DNA from: Pelobates cultripes
Taxonomy: Eukaryota > Chordata > Amphibia > Anura > Pelobatidae
Reading direction: 5' to 3'
Length of the DNA: 64,000 nt
Assembly: GCA_933207985.1 (NCBI GenBank)
Contig: OW240916.1
Span: forward strand, 80,644,003 to 80,708,002
Part shown: one piece after another, positions 22,866 through 34,560 of the stretch
Layout of the letters: every line of letters starts with the position of its first letter
How positions within the stretch are numbered: the first letter of the stretch is position 1
Made by a program: the position numbers and the translations under genes
Notes under the pieces: generated by a model
The model's database searches: none
The model's input: the letters and a program-made list of their open reading frames with translations, nothing else
Told to the model about the DNA's origin: nothing

Positions 22866-24471
22866 ATATATATGTAACGTCATTCTAAGTGTATTTTAAC
22901 ACTAATATATGTACTTATATTAATATTAAAATACACTTTGTATGACGTTTGTATATCTATACATTTATTTTAAACAGGTTTAATTATTTTATTTTTTTTT
23001 TACACCTCCTACCAGCAGGGGGACTGTCTGACATTTCAGGCAGTCCCCCTGCTGGCAGATCCACAGCCAGCTATAGGGGGCCATGTGATTGTTCTTTGAG
23101 ATCGATCACATGGCCCCCGGGAGCCTCATTTGCCGGGGAGGGCTGCCTGGGCTGTCAGGCAGCCCTCCAGAAGAGGATTGCGGCTGAGGTAAGTGCACCG
23201 GACCTCCAGGGGCTCAAAGCCGTTACATGTCGCCGCAACGGCTTTAAAAACCTGTACATGGGGGGTACTGTTTTACTCAGGAGACTTTGCTGAACACAAA
23301 TATTAGTGTTTAAAAACTGGAAAACGTATCACAACAATTATATCATCAGTAAAAGTGCTGTTTGTGTGTGAAAAATGCAAAAAAAGTCACTTTCACTGAC
23401 AATATCATCGCTGTGATATGTTTTACTGTTTTGAACCACTAATATTTGTGTTCAGCGAAGTCTCCCGAGTAAAACAGTACCCCCCATGTACAGGTTTTAG
23501 GGTGTCGTAGAACGTTACAGGGTAAAATACAGTGCTAGCAAATTCAATTCTCTGGAATTTCGGCCTGGGTTGGCAGGCAGGTCCCTTAAATTGCAATCAA
23601 TAAAATTACTGAATTATGTAAAACTATTACATAAATATGCACGTAGAATTTAAATATATATGCATATTTATATATCTGAAGTCTACGTGTATATTTATAT
23701 AATTATTTATGTAATTTTGTATATGGACATATGTATATTTCTTATTATTTTTATTTATTTTTATATACATAGATATATATACAAATTCATTCTAAGTGTA
23801 TTTTGATATAAATATATATATATTAATTTTAAAATACAGTTAGAATAAAATTTCATATAGCTATATAATTTTTTTTAAATTTTTTATTATTATTTTAAAA
23901 AATTTTTATTTAATTTAAATTACTTATTATTTATATTTTATAATAATATATATATACAATATATATAGTTATTATATATATTATATATATACGTGTGTAA
24001 TTTAATTATAAGTGCATATTAATATAAAAATACACTTAGTATGGCATTATATATATATGATATATAGACATATATTATATAAATATAATATATGTCTATA
24101 TATCATATATACACCTATATAGTTATTTTTTTATTAACGTTAACTTTATATTTTTTTTCTGATTTTACACATGCAGGGAGACTGCCTGTCAGCACAGACA
24201 GTCCCCCTGCAGGCAGACACATGGACACCTAGTGTGACCATGTGATCGCTGTGTTAAGCGATCACATGGCCACAGGGGGTCCTAATTCAGTGTGGGGAGA
24301 CTGTCTGGGCTGCAGGCAGTCTCCCCACAACTGGAGCCACGCTGATCGCCGCCGGGGGAACGACGGCGATCAGGTAAGTAACGGAGACCGTTAGGACGGT
24401 TCAGGACCGTCATCGGTCCTCAAGGCAAAAATGCCGATGACGGTCCTGAACCGTCCTGGGTCGCTAAGGGG

Positions 24472-24941
24472 TTAAAGGACCACTATAGTGCCAGGAAAAC
24501 ATACTCGTTTTCCTGGCACTATAGTGGCCTGAGGGTGCCCCCACCCTCAGGGACCCCTCCCGCCCGCCTCTGGAAGGGGAAAAGGGGTAAAAACTTACCT
24601 TTTTCCAGCGCTGGGCGGGGAGCTCTCCTCCTCCGATCCTCCCCGTCGGCTGAATGTGCGCGCATTCAGCCGGTCGCATAGGAAAGCATTCACAATGCTT
24701 TCCTATGGACGCTGGTGTGCTCTCACTGTGAAAATCACAGTGCGAAGCACGCAAGCGCCTCTAGCGGCTGTCAATGAGACAGCCGCTAGAGGCTTTGGGG
24801 GAAGGCTTAACCCATTCATAAACATAGCAGTTTCTCTGAAACTGCTATGTTTATAAAAGAATGGGTTAATCCTAGCTGGACCTGGCACCAAGACCACTTC
24901 ATTAAGCTGAAGTGGTCTGGGTGCCTAGAGTGGTCCTTTAA
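24472..24941. mobile_element. T2-like MITE (subfamily A) abutting the foldback element
   Basis: TTAAAGGACCACTATAGTGCC to CTAGAGTGGTCCTTTAA. Its left TTAA is the same four bases as the right TTAA of the 3.5-kb element, so the two elements share a target site. Highly similar to 15873-16347. Confidence 0.88.
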
Positions 24942-26323
24942 CACCATATCTTGTGGCTGTCTCTCAGACAGACTTTTGGTCCCCTGACGCTGGACATCCT
25001 CACACTCTACAAGAGTACATCCAGCTTCATAGGAAAGCATTAAAATGTATTTTATACCGTGTTGCACTATTTTGCCATTTCGGCTCTATTTTATATACAC
25101 CTAAGAAGCCAGGAATGGAAGAATCTTTTTGGGAACGTACCCCTGTGGGGGAGACAAGCCTGCTAACTATTTCCATCTTGTGAGTGTTTTTCCTCCCCCT
25201 TCCCTTTTGTTTATCAGCTTCACCATATCCAGTTTCCTTTCCTTTTAGATTTTATCACCAGGTTTAAATGTGTTCTTTTTATCCTGTTATGCAGGCTATA
25301 TTTTCCTTATTGGTGGTTTGATTCCACTTGTCACATATTTGTTTCACTTACCTGTGTGTATTATATATTGTTTGGACCTCAGTACATACATATTTTGTAT
25401 ATATTTTTTGGTTTATTCTTTGTATGGGGTATTTGTGAGGTACATTTTATGGGTGGCCCTGCTTGTTACATTTGTGTTATAAATGCACACACGTTTGCTA
25501 GAGAGAATATATATATATATCCCATTATACAGCGCTACAGAATTTGCTGGGAGAGAGAGACACACACGAGACTACGTTTACAGAGAGCATTAAAATAACT
25601 TGACATGGTGTAAAGTAAATATCACCCGGATAGGTTTCCGTATCATTGAGCAAGACATGCTTTTGAACTTGAATGGTTAAGTAAGAGCTGTGTTGTATTC
25701 ACCCTGCCTCTTTCTCTCTCCCCATACATTAGTCCCAGCCCCTCAAGTCACAATAGTGGACTGCAGCCAGTAGCAGAGAGACAAGCGTAAGAGCCAAACC
25801 CCTTTGTGAGAGAGACATGTTACAGGGCTGAACCCAGCCTGATAGGGGAACAGGTATACCCCGCATGATGCACGAGGGAGGAGAAAGCCTGCTCGCAGGG
25901 TGGGCTAATGACTTTTTAAATAGAATGGCCACGCTTACATAAAGGCCTTAAAGTGCAACACCCTGGACAGCAGTTCCAGAATCGGTTCCAAATGAATGAA
26001 TGCCTGTGAAACATAATGAATTTGCCCACATGTGTCTTTGTAATCTGGTTTTATTAGTATAATTGAGCAGAATATCAGTGCCATATGTTTCTAATCAATT
26101 AAAATCCTCTATACACGTGTAATTCCTGTCCCCACAGAGCTCAGCTTTTATGACGCATGTTCAGAATATATGTTTATCTATATAAAAGCCCATAATATGT
26201 CTGTATTCTTCCTCAGGCAATGAATAATCCTACACCGAGTACATGTTGAGATACTGTGTGTACAGACGTAGTTTGAGTACAAGCTGCAGCGTGCGAGGTT
26301 ATTAGAAGAAGATAATCACTTAC
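24942..26323. other. Putative ISYNA1 intron 1, 5' part
   Basis: Contains a diverged MITE remnant (about 24942-25050) and a retroposon-tail-like string near 25520. No coding feature supported. Confidence 0.45.
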
Positions 26324-26366
26324 CCGGTGTTCTAGAATCTGGAAGGTGAAGCCGGCTGCACTGAGA
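26324..26366 (-). other. ISYNA1: Possible non-coding first exon of ISYNA1
   Basis: On the minus strand the sequence ACACCGG is followed by a perfect donor GTAAGTG (exon edge at 26324). The first coding exon at 16534 has an acceptor only 7 nt before its ATG, so an upstream 5'UTR exon must exist. A TATA-like GGATATAGT lies near 26403-26395, which would place the start near 26366; the outer boundary is a guess. No other equally good donor was seen, but I did not scan exhaustively. Inference only. Confidence 0.35.
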
Positions 26367-26399
26367 GCTTTCCTTGTAATAATCAGCTCATTACACTAT

Positions 26400-26835
26400 A
26401 TCCTCCTCTTTACAGCATCCCCTTCCCTGTCATCCAGCACTACACGACGCCCTTATCCGACAACATCCCGCCCACCATCACAGTGTGGCCTCCTGTCAGC
26501 TCCCTATCTGGATTTCAACTAATTCCGCTCCTGTTGGCAGGTGAACATTATTTAAATCCTACTGTAGCCTAAAAGAAGAAGAATAATACATATACCCATG
26601 CTATTGTAAGAGGCAAGCTAGGATTGCTACCTTTTTAGGGTTTGTATTATATATTATATCCACACAAATGATTGCCTATAAATTATACATGTGATATCAG
26701 TCTTAATGGGTTATATGAATATTAATTAAAAATGTATATAAAACACATTTAATGGGCATGTAATCAATGTTCAAGAGCTATCTAGCAAATAAGGATAGTA
26801 CCTCAATTTGAGAATACTTGCATGGTGAAGATCAT
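26400..26835. other. Region upstream of the putative ISYNA1 exon 1
   Basis: Moderately GC-rich for about 150 bp (26400-26550), then AT-rich. It could contain the ISYNA1 promoter; no CpG-island-like density is obvious and no specific binding site can be claimed. Confidence 0.35.
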
Positions 26836-27609
26836 GGGGCTTATTTACTAAAATACCAAACTGAATCGGGAGGACAAGGGAGACATGATATAAGCCAAGC
26901 TGTGGCTGCAGCTTGGTTAAGTTTCCAAGGTCTGAAAATTAAGATAACGTTTTTCCATTCAGATCTCAAATCCAGTGGTGTATCCAGGTTTTGTGCTGCC
27001 CTAGGCAGGACAAAACTCAGGCACAAACCTCCCCCCGCGCCACCCCCACCCAACCCTTCCACCCTGCCCCACCTTCTAAACACACACACAATATCACTCA
27101 CATCATTTTTTTTTTTCTTTTTATTTAACCAGCCTCCTTACCTTTGGGAGTGCTGGGCTTCTCTTTCTCCCTGGTGGTCCAGTGGCTGCCAGTTGGACTG
27201 ATGGGCTGGCTGGTGGTCAGGCGGGCGGCTGGCAAGGGAGCACTTCCTCTGAGCAGTCTGCTCAGCTCCCTCGCGTGGCGCAGAGTGAGGCTGGGAGCCG
27301 GAATATGACGTCATCAACCCGGCTCCCAGCCTCACTCTGCGGCGCACGAGGGAGCTGAGCAGACTACTCAGAGAAAGAGCTCCCTCGCCAGCCGCCCGCC
27401 CGACCACCAGCCAACGCTGCCCGCCAGCCCAGCATGTCAGTTAGCCGCAAGGCTAACTAGGTATTTGCCCTGGGCATTTGGGGGGCGGCGTTTTTTGCTG
27501 CCCTCTAAAAAATGACACCCAAGGCAAATGCCTTGTTTGCCGCGCGGCTAATACGCCACTGCTCAAATCTCTACAATTTACAAATCTTTGCAAGTTTGTG
27601 AATAAGCCC
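26836..27609. mobile_element. MITE with GGGCTTATT ends, interrupted by a hAT element
   Basis: Left end GGGCTTATTTACTAAA, right end GTGAATAAGCCC (inverted). After removing the nested hAT element (26973-27561) and one 8-bp duplication, the outer element is about 180 bp. Its own target duplication was not found. Confidence 0.6.
26973..27561. mobile_element. hAT-type non-autonomous element with perfect 8-bp TSD
   Basis: Flanked by CTCAAATC at 26965-26972 and 27562-27569. Terminal repeats CAGTGGTGTATCC and (inverted) CAGTGGCGTATTAG. The centre (27235-27390) is a near-perfect palindrome around TGACGTCA at about 27306-27313, containing GGGAGCCGG/CCGGCTCCC. No transposase. Fragments of the family occur near 28853-28900 and 32860-32950. 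Confidence 0.88.
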
Positions 27610-29372
27610 AAATGAACGGAACAATATTAGGCTATGTTTTGCATGTCTATTTCCATCCACTACAATTTTGTTTAGTGACTAAAACCTTTAGAGTCACTTT
27701 TCTGTGTTTTTGCACAATGCTAATGTGTTTGGGGGATTCACTTAAAAAAAAAAAAAAACACAAAAAAACTATTTTAAACTATATATAAGGCAAAGAAAAC
27801 AATTCGTATGACTGCATCTTCCACAAACCCTCACAGCATGGTATAGTGTAGCCTGCACTAACAAAGGGTTACTGACAGTGATAGGACATGAATTCAGGAA
27901 TCCCACCTAATCCAAAACCCCTCTAACATAACCCTGAAAGGTAACCTCAATTGACTTACCTATTGTGAGCTGCTGTGTTTCCGGAGTATTCTATAAACAG
28001 TTTCTGGAATGAATATTTGAGTACTGTATGTTATTGGCAAACGGGTGTGACAGCATAGTTCACTGAGTTCACAGAAACACTGTCACTCACGCAGTACTCA
28101 CATTCTCTCTACAACCAAATATTATACCCTTAATCTTGCCATTATCAATTGCAATTGTTGTAATGCACACTAATCTGCACTTATATGATTATCACACTAG
28201 ACTATCCGTTTGTATAACAGTTTCTGTATGACAGTATATATTATATACTGTATTTTTCAGTGTGTGTAAGACGCCCCCATGTATAAGACGACCCCTTACT
28301 TTTTTAGGCCAAAACTAAGAAATCAATATTTTAAACATCAAATAGAACAAATTTGATATTTTAGAGGTGAGAACAACAACACACTTCTGATTCTCATTCC
28401 TCCCCTGTGCTACAGTACTCTGTGAAGTAAATGGATCTATAGTGCATGCTGGGAGACTACAGCTTCCACAATACAGCAGGTGGTGTGAGGGCATGCTAGG
28501 ACATCACAGCAGTATTCCCTCTGCACCCTGATCCCCATTTCCTCCCCCATGAATATAAATCAGAAAGCAAGGTCTACCTGAGGTGGAGTATACTTTAATA
28601 TGGCTGCTCTTTTTATGGTGTGGCAGGTCTCTGGAACTCCGTTGGTGGTAAGTGCTGATGTCTGCTGCAGCTCCCACGCATATAGGGACCTCTTCCTCCT
28701 TGCCACAGTAATCAGAATTGGATTAGCGGGAGGGAGACCAGGTATGGGTGTGGGCCGTGGCACACTGAAATGCGGCAGGCGCCATCTTGGCTTAGGCCAT
28801 GCGCACAAGTGTTTTTTAACACCTGCACTGAAATTCCGTGTAGAATACGACCAGTGGGGTATTTTGGTTTTGTGCTGCCCTATGCATGACTAAACTTATC
28901 CCACCCCTTCCGGTCAAGACCAAACCCCTTACTTTTAAGACCCAACCCTTCTGTAAACTCCACCTCTTCATCTCTGTCCTCGGTTTTCAAAGCATACTTT
29001 GCCATCAAACTGGTTTGCACTACCATATTTCTCCCAAAACAACTTTACAGTCCCAGATTTGTCCCCAACCAACTTATCCGTGTCATATGCCTTTATGCTT
29101 TAAATGCATAAACTTGGTATATCGTAGTAATCAGCTATACGTGCATAAACTAGGTATAGCATGGCAATCAGTTATAAATACATAAACATGCTATATCATG
29201 GCAATCAGCTGTAAATTTAGTATATTTTGCCAATGACCTGGAGAGTACCTCACTCTGAAGCCGCTGCCTCTAAACGAGCACAAAGATGTGACGTCACACC
29301 TGGCGCTCAGGTCTGAGGGTTGGGATGTAGACAGCTTAGTAGTGAGTTAAAGTTGTGGAGGCAAATGGGGGA
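27610..29372. other. Repeat-derived intergenic sequence, no gene
   Basis: Includes an A-run near 27744, a piece near 28250-28330 with GTATAAGACGACCCC (a widespread vertebrate DNA-transposon remnant), and a hAT-family fragment near 28853-28900. No supported gene. Confidence 0.45.
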
Positions 29373-29435
29373 CAGTAAGCGCTGCAGAATCTGTTGTCGC
29401 TATATAAATGGCAATAATAATAGTTATAATAATAG
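29373..29435 (+). mobile_element. LINE-2/SINE-type 3' tail fragment
   Basis: GTAAGCGCTGCAGAATCTGT, then TGTCGCTATATAAATGGCAA with an ATA-rich tail; same motif as at 820-866. Confidence 0.5.
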
Positions 29436-29809
29436 GGTTGGTGTCACTCTGTGCAGTAACTCATGATGTCACCCCCTGGATATCCTTCAGTACCAGACCA
29501 TACAGAATCCTTAGTGCAATAATGCAATTATTTAGTGTATTTTCAATTCCAGGATAGGATACGGTTAGCACAGACCAACATTTAGACTCCTACACATTTT
29601 GATAATTTTACAAAAACAAAGGTGTATTAAGCAACTAACAAGTTATTCGGGCTGGGCATGGAAAAGTATGTGTTAGGTCTAGCTCTTAGAACACATGAAT
29701 TTCCAGGAGCAATCTTACTGACACAAAATGACAGAATTCTCACATATCCCTCTTTAGGAGAGAATACATTTTTGGAAAAAAAAGCTCACATTCTAATGTA
29801 ATACAGGTA

Positions 29810-30235
29810 GCTAATAAAGCTTGCACTCTAATGTAAGTACGATAACCAATAAAAATTGCACTATGACTGAAGTACATTAAAGTGCAAGCTTTATTACCTA
29901 ACTGAATTACATAATTCAGCCATAGACAATAAAAGCCATATGGACTATGTATATATAGATGGGAGCCTTTACGTATAGAGAACAGACATATAGTCTGTGC
30001 GTATATAGGTTGGATTGTGGCATTATATAGCCGTATAGACTGCATGTATATAAATAGGAGCATTTTACTTATTGAGAGAGCCATATATTGTGTATGTATA
30101 TAGGTAGGAGTGTGACATTATTGACTCAGTATAGTCATGTATATATAGATGGGAGCCTTTTATTTATAGAAAACAGCATTATAGTCTGTGCGTATATAGA
30201 TAGGAGCCTTTTCTATAAATAAAAGGCTCCCAACT
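29810..30235. repeat. Inverted and degenerate tandem repeats
   Basis: An inverted pair AATAAAGCTTGCACT (29814) and AGTGCAAGCTTTATT (about 29881), followed by about four degenerate copies of a unit containing GTATATAGATGGGAGCCTTT, ending with a hairpin AGGAGCCTTTT/AAAAGGCTCC. Confidence 0.65.
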
Positions 30236-30339
30236 TTTTGTTGAACCTGGTTTCTCTAATACAGTATAAACTAAGAGACTTTTACTCCATTCTCCTTATT
30301 TTAACAAACAATAGTACTTACATGATAAGGGAAAACATA

Positions 30340-31390
30340 ATTACAAATTTTATAACAAGACACGGAGGCTCATATTGCATATCCCTTTCTTTACTGTCCA
30401 CCAATAGCAGCAAAGAATACAAACAGAATGAAAAAATAATGAACATACAGTAACATAGGCCCCTCCTCCCTGCTCAGGTCCAAGTATAATAGGCAGCACA
30501 TCCCTTCCATTTCCTCTTTCTTTGCTGCTCCAATACAAAGATAAGTACACGTCACATTTTTTCTCTGATTTACTTATTGATTGCTTGCCATTGATATTAT
30601 TTATTGTAGTTTATTCTTGGTGTTACACTGTATTGTTTTATCTGTTGATTGATTCTTTATTGTTTTTATTTTTACTATTAGAGATTTTTTCTCTGTTCAT
30701 ATTGTACTCTTTTCACTTGACTTTGTCCTTGTGGTTTTCTCATCTCTTTTTCAGTTCCTTATCTCAGACTTGCTTTTACCTCTCCCTGTCTTTTTGGCAC
30801 CCTTTTGCACCCGTTTCTCTGTTCTGTTCGGCTGTTTTTCGTGAAGGAATCAAGCCCATTCGGCTAATTCGTCTGAACACATGCTGTTCGTTAATTTTAC
30901 CGGCATATAGCATCATTCGCCTGTCTGCCACGTTCGACTAAATTTTATACGAACGGTCTGCTCATTCGTCTGTTTTTCCTCTTCCTATATGCTAGTCTAT
31001 CTATTTACACAAATTAATTTTTTACCGAACGTTCGGTTCTTTAACTTGACGAATTCACAGGATTTTGCTGGCAGCCATTTTCTGACTTCCTGTCTCCCTT
31101 CCTACCTCGTGTGTGCGTGTGCCACTGGTCTGGGCCCTGGTGAGATCTCTCTTATACCTGTTGCTTTCAGTTTGGGTGACTAACTCATACTATTCTGCTA
31201 ATTTAGTAACTAGGGATTAGATCCCGTTTTTCTATTATGCCTAAACCTAGGCTACCTTCCAGCTCCCCACCCTCTGGGGAGACTGATGCCCCATTTACTC
31301 TGGGAGAGACACGTCACCTCGGGCACTCCACCCACTCTGGTAGACAGGCCCATTTGGAACTGAGAGTTAAAGGCAGAAAAAAAATCTTTA
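30340..31390 (+). mobile_element. Possible DIRS 5' fragment
   Basis: The stretch AGACACGGAGGCTCATATTG near 30358 resembles termini of frog DIRS elements as I remember them. An ATG at 31237 opens a short frame starting MPKPRLPSSSPPSGETDAPF that soon degenerates into A-rich sequence. No RT or recombinase follows. Assignment is tentative. Confidence 0.35.
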
Positions 31391-31679
31391 AAATTGTATT
31401 TATTAACTTCCTTGTAATTAAACAAACTGAAGTATTGGGACAAAAAAAAAAAAAACAGCCAAGAAACACAGTGAAAGACAAATCAAACCAATTAAATAAA
31501 ATTTAAAAAAATAGGGAAAAAATTTTAATTAAAAAAGAGCAAATAAATTAAACAGAAGAATAGAAGAGGAGGGAGGACTAACACATATATATATCTGCAA
31601 ATTGGCATTATGTGCAGTTCCAGGGTCCCTACAGTCAGGGCAGCACTGGGACACTATGTTACATGCAGCACTAGCTCTT

Positions 31680-32510
31680 TGCATTTATTAAATTGGATAA
31701 AAAGGAAGTTTTGCGCACACGTTGGAAAATGTGATAATCTGTAACATAAATAGCTATCATAGGATAATATGTAATCAATACTATGTATATTTAGTAATAA
31801 CTGGAAACACTCACAATTTAGAGTTTTTTATAATGCACATATAATTAAAACATTACATACATATGGTGGTTAAATGCACAATCCGCATATGACCATATAA
31901 GGGTTTTCCGGGTCATTTTCCCCTCCCAATATGGCATCCTCATAGTCCTTATACTTTCTATTATGACCTTCTTTGGAGGATATGTGAGCTTCCTGCTCAC
32001 GTTGCTGCCGATCATGTGACTCGCGCACTTGTTCGTCATGTGACTTCCGGTCTAGATGCCGATACGTCACTTCCGGTTGCGTCATTTCCGCTTTTTCGTG
32101 TTTACAATTTCACCATTCCAAATAGATTAAAGCAGAAATCGTCACTTCCGTTTTACACAATGAGATAGAATAAGTCTTTTATAGGAAATTAATCCTAAAT
32201 ATGTCCATATAAAGTGCAAATTATTAACTCAAACAAAAATCAGAGAGGAAAGAGGGAAGAAAAAAACAGAGGAGAGAGCAAATTATTTAAAAATTAACCC
32301 AAGTAATATAAAAAACAATGTATATAAAATAATCATTAAAAATATAATATATTGGCAATTAAACACTATAAAACATCATATACATATCAAAAGCTCATAA
32401 AATGGGCCCTATGTCAAAGTCCAAATTTAATCCCCTTGGATATAAGGTTTGTAACTCAAAAATCCAAGAGCTCTCTTTTTTGCTTAGGTTTAAAATGTTA
32501 TTTCCTCCTC
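31680..32510 (-). mobile_element. Penelope-like element, 3' end fragment
   Basis: Minus strand reading near 32485-32410 gives SSWIFELQTLYPRGLNLDFD, the conserved end of the GIY-YIG endonuclease domain of PLEs. Left of it is a long 3' region without coding potential. The RT part is absent, so it is a 3' remnant; the boundaries are approximate. Confidence 0.55.
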
Positions 32511-32854
32511 TTTGCATTTATTACCCATTTAATCCTGCTCACCTATTATGACCCTGCCTTCCCAGTCTCCTAACCCATTACTTTGGGAGCATGAACCAGG
32601 AGAAGAGGCTTCCATAGAGAGCAACCGCATGGTCCATCAGGGGGTGTGTCATCTGTCAAGCTGATGTCAGGAGAGGGGCTGGAAGGCTCCACTAGCTGAT
32701 AATCTGGAGGGGTGTGCAGTAGGTACTGAACTGCTTATCATGCTGACTGACTGCTACCTTCTAGGAGAGAGACAGCTTATCCTACTGCAAATGCTCCCAG
32801 TCTCACTCCCTCTCCCTTTTCAAGCTCTGCTTGGGAACAAAAATACCAATCTGA

Positions 32855-32952
32855 GGATGACAGCTTGTCACCACCGTTTTTTGCCGCCCTCTTGGAATGT
32901 GCCACCCAAGACGAGTTCCTTGTTTGTGTCCCTGAAGATCCACCACTGTAGA
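32855..32952. mobile_element. hAT-type element fragment (family of 26973-27561)
   Basis: CCGTTTTTTGCCGCCCTC followed by a TGCCACCCAAG piece and a terminus ATCCACCACTG, equivalent to the right end of the 26973-27561 element. Confidence 0.5.
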
Positions 32953-33364
32953 TGACCCAGAATTATGGTATAATATATAATATATATATATATACATACA
33001 CACACACAAATTATATATTTAAATAAATACTTTACGAAAAAATATAGATATTAAAACTAGTCTTGGTGGAATATAGTCATTTAAGGGCACTATATAGAGC
33101 TGGATATGCTCTCTGGAATACTAAAGAAAAAAAAGGAATCAATGTTATATCTGAATGCTAATGCCTTATTTAGGGTTGTGATTTTCATGATTTATATTAA
33201 AAATCTAGATTTAATAATTCACCTAATATATCAATTTCCAAATGTAAATCACAGGAATAGGAAGCTTTCTGAACATCAGACATAAATTATAGTATTCATT
33301 CATTAGGAAACGCATCACGAAAACTCATACGTAAAGGGAACTCATAATTAAAGGAAACCTGTAA

Positions 33365-33482
33365 CTATCATGGCCTCCCCTGCCACAATCTTATCAGAGA
33401 GGTCCACCCTCATGCAGTGGTGGCTATCATGGCCTCCCCTGCCACAATCTTATCAGAGAGGTCCACCCTCATGCAGTGGTGG
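33365..33482. repeat. Exact tandem duplication of 59 bp
   Basis: Two identical copies, 33365-33423 and 33424-33482, beginning CTATCATGGCCTCCCCTGCC. No difference is visible between them, so the duplication is recent or an assembly artefact. Confidence 0.93.
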
Positions 33483-33689
33483 CTCTAGACTTTGCGAGGC
33501 CTTAGGTGAAACTCAAACATGAGGCTCACACTAACACCCAAAAAATAGGGTCTGCATTGTGTGTGTATATAAGGAGCTGTGGTTATATAGAAGGCTAGAC
33601 TTGCAGCGTTGATACAGAGAGCTAGTCTCTGTAGTCAATATTCAGAGGCTCCCTGTGCCTCTGTATTGTGAGCTCTCCTCTGACTGTAG

Positions 33690-34560
33690 TGTTTTTTTTT
33701 TTTGTTTTTTTTTGTAATGCTTTATTTTTGTTGTGCATGGATGGTACAATACATCATTTTGCACTGTTAAATAGCACAGAACAAAAACAGGTCAGGAGAA
33801 ATCAGTACAGTGAAGAGTAATCTGCACAATTTGTAAATAATAGTCAAGCTGGAAGAACACAGTGCTAATAGAATATATGGATAAGTCTACCAGGGTAGAG
33901 TGAGAGGTAAGAGCACTGGATACAGAAGCTCAGAGAATTAGGGTTCAATGCCCATGAGTAGTACCATGCCAACGCTGTCAGGAGAGTATACCCCCAGGAG
34001 GCCCCCCTAAAGGTCATATAGACAGCCCAATAGAAAAAAGGAGAATAAAGTTTAAGTAGCATATTGTTAACTAGGGACAAAGATACTGCAAAGCAAGTAG
34101 AGGTGCAGTGGGACCACTGCTATTGCCTGTCAGGTGGGAACATGAAGGGTAAGACTGAGGCATAAGCACTGTCCTTGATTCAAATGTAGTTTCAGCCAAT
34201 GCCCTGCAGGGGCCAAGCAAGTTGAAGGCCCTTGAGCCCAAATGAGAACAGGGCAGGGTTGCCTCATGGCCCGCCATATTAGGCGAGTCACTCCATTGTT
34301 CCTTGGTCTCTGTGGCTGCACCTCCAGTCCTCAGTGGGTCAGTTTAGTCTCCCAGGGGTAGACCGGGATTACCCCTGCCGGTCCAAAGGGGAGGGGGTAA
34401 CGGGGCACCTGGACATCGCTGATAGCTGTCGAGCAGCCCCAGTCTGGGAGATCATCCACTTCCCCCAACCAGTACCCTCTAGGCCGCATGGTGCAAGTCG
34501 TGCAACAGATGAGCTCCTGCCAGATTTCTGATACCTGCAGAGTACCTCAGCTTAATCAGA
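33690..34560 (-). mobile_element. Possible further copy of the non-autonomous L1-type element
   Basis: Starts with poly-T followed by GCTTTATTTTTGTTGTGCAT, similar to the 3' tails at 3908 and 10081 on the minus strand. The rest is diverged and no target duplication was found. Confidence 0.4.

Larger units (their letters stand above)
20995..24475. mobile_element. 3.5-kb non-autonomous TTAA foldback element
   Basis: TTAA at 20995-20998 and 24472-24475, with inverted ends CCCCTTCAGGACGG and (right, inverted) CCCCTTAGCGACCCAGGACGG. No transposase frame. Inside is a long inverted repeat (about 21290-21571 against 21624-21905, spaced by 52 bp), further copies of the same block near 22040-22130, 23240-23310 and 23440-23530, AT/AC microsatellites, and two GC-rich hairpin blocks (23015-23120 and 24170-24300) both containing a CATGTGATCG-type inverted repeat. 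TTAA targets suggest piggyBac- or Kolobok-type mobilisation. Confidence 0.75.
1..26400 (-). other. ISYNA1: ISYNA1 gene span (5' part of the gene; 3' end outside the window)
   Basis: Six exons on the minus strand, all with AG acceptors and GT donors, join in one frame and encode about 322 codons of inositol-3-phosphate synthase. The human enzyme is about 558 residues, so roughly the last 235 codons lie beyond position 1. The product converts D-glucose 6-phosphate to 1D-myo-inositol 3-phosphate with NAD+ as a recycled cofactor; it is the committed step of de novo inositol synthesis and is cytosolic. Introns from the 5' side: 26323-16535 (if the putative exon 1 is right), 16413-11889, 11726-9345, 9214-3399, 3204-2917, 2766-1722. 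All large introns carry transposon insertions; no exon shows a stop or frameshift. Confidence 0.9.

Noticed and set aside
30522..30941. 139-codon hydrophobic open frame
   Set aside because: T-rich sequence gives Phe/Leu/Ser by chance; no homology recognised.
33895..33965. tRNA-like stretch with a possible B box (GGGTTCAATGCC)
   Set aside because: No cloverleaf acceptor stem and a poor A box; could be a chance match or SINE head.
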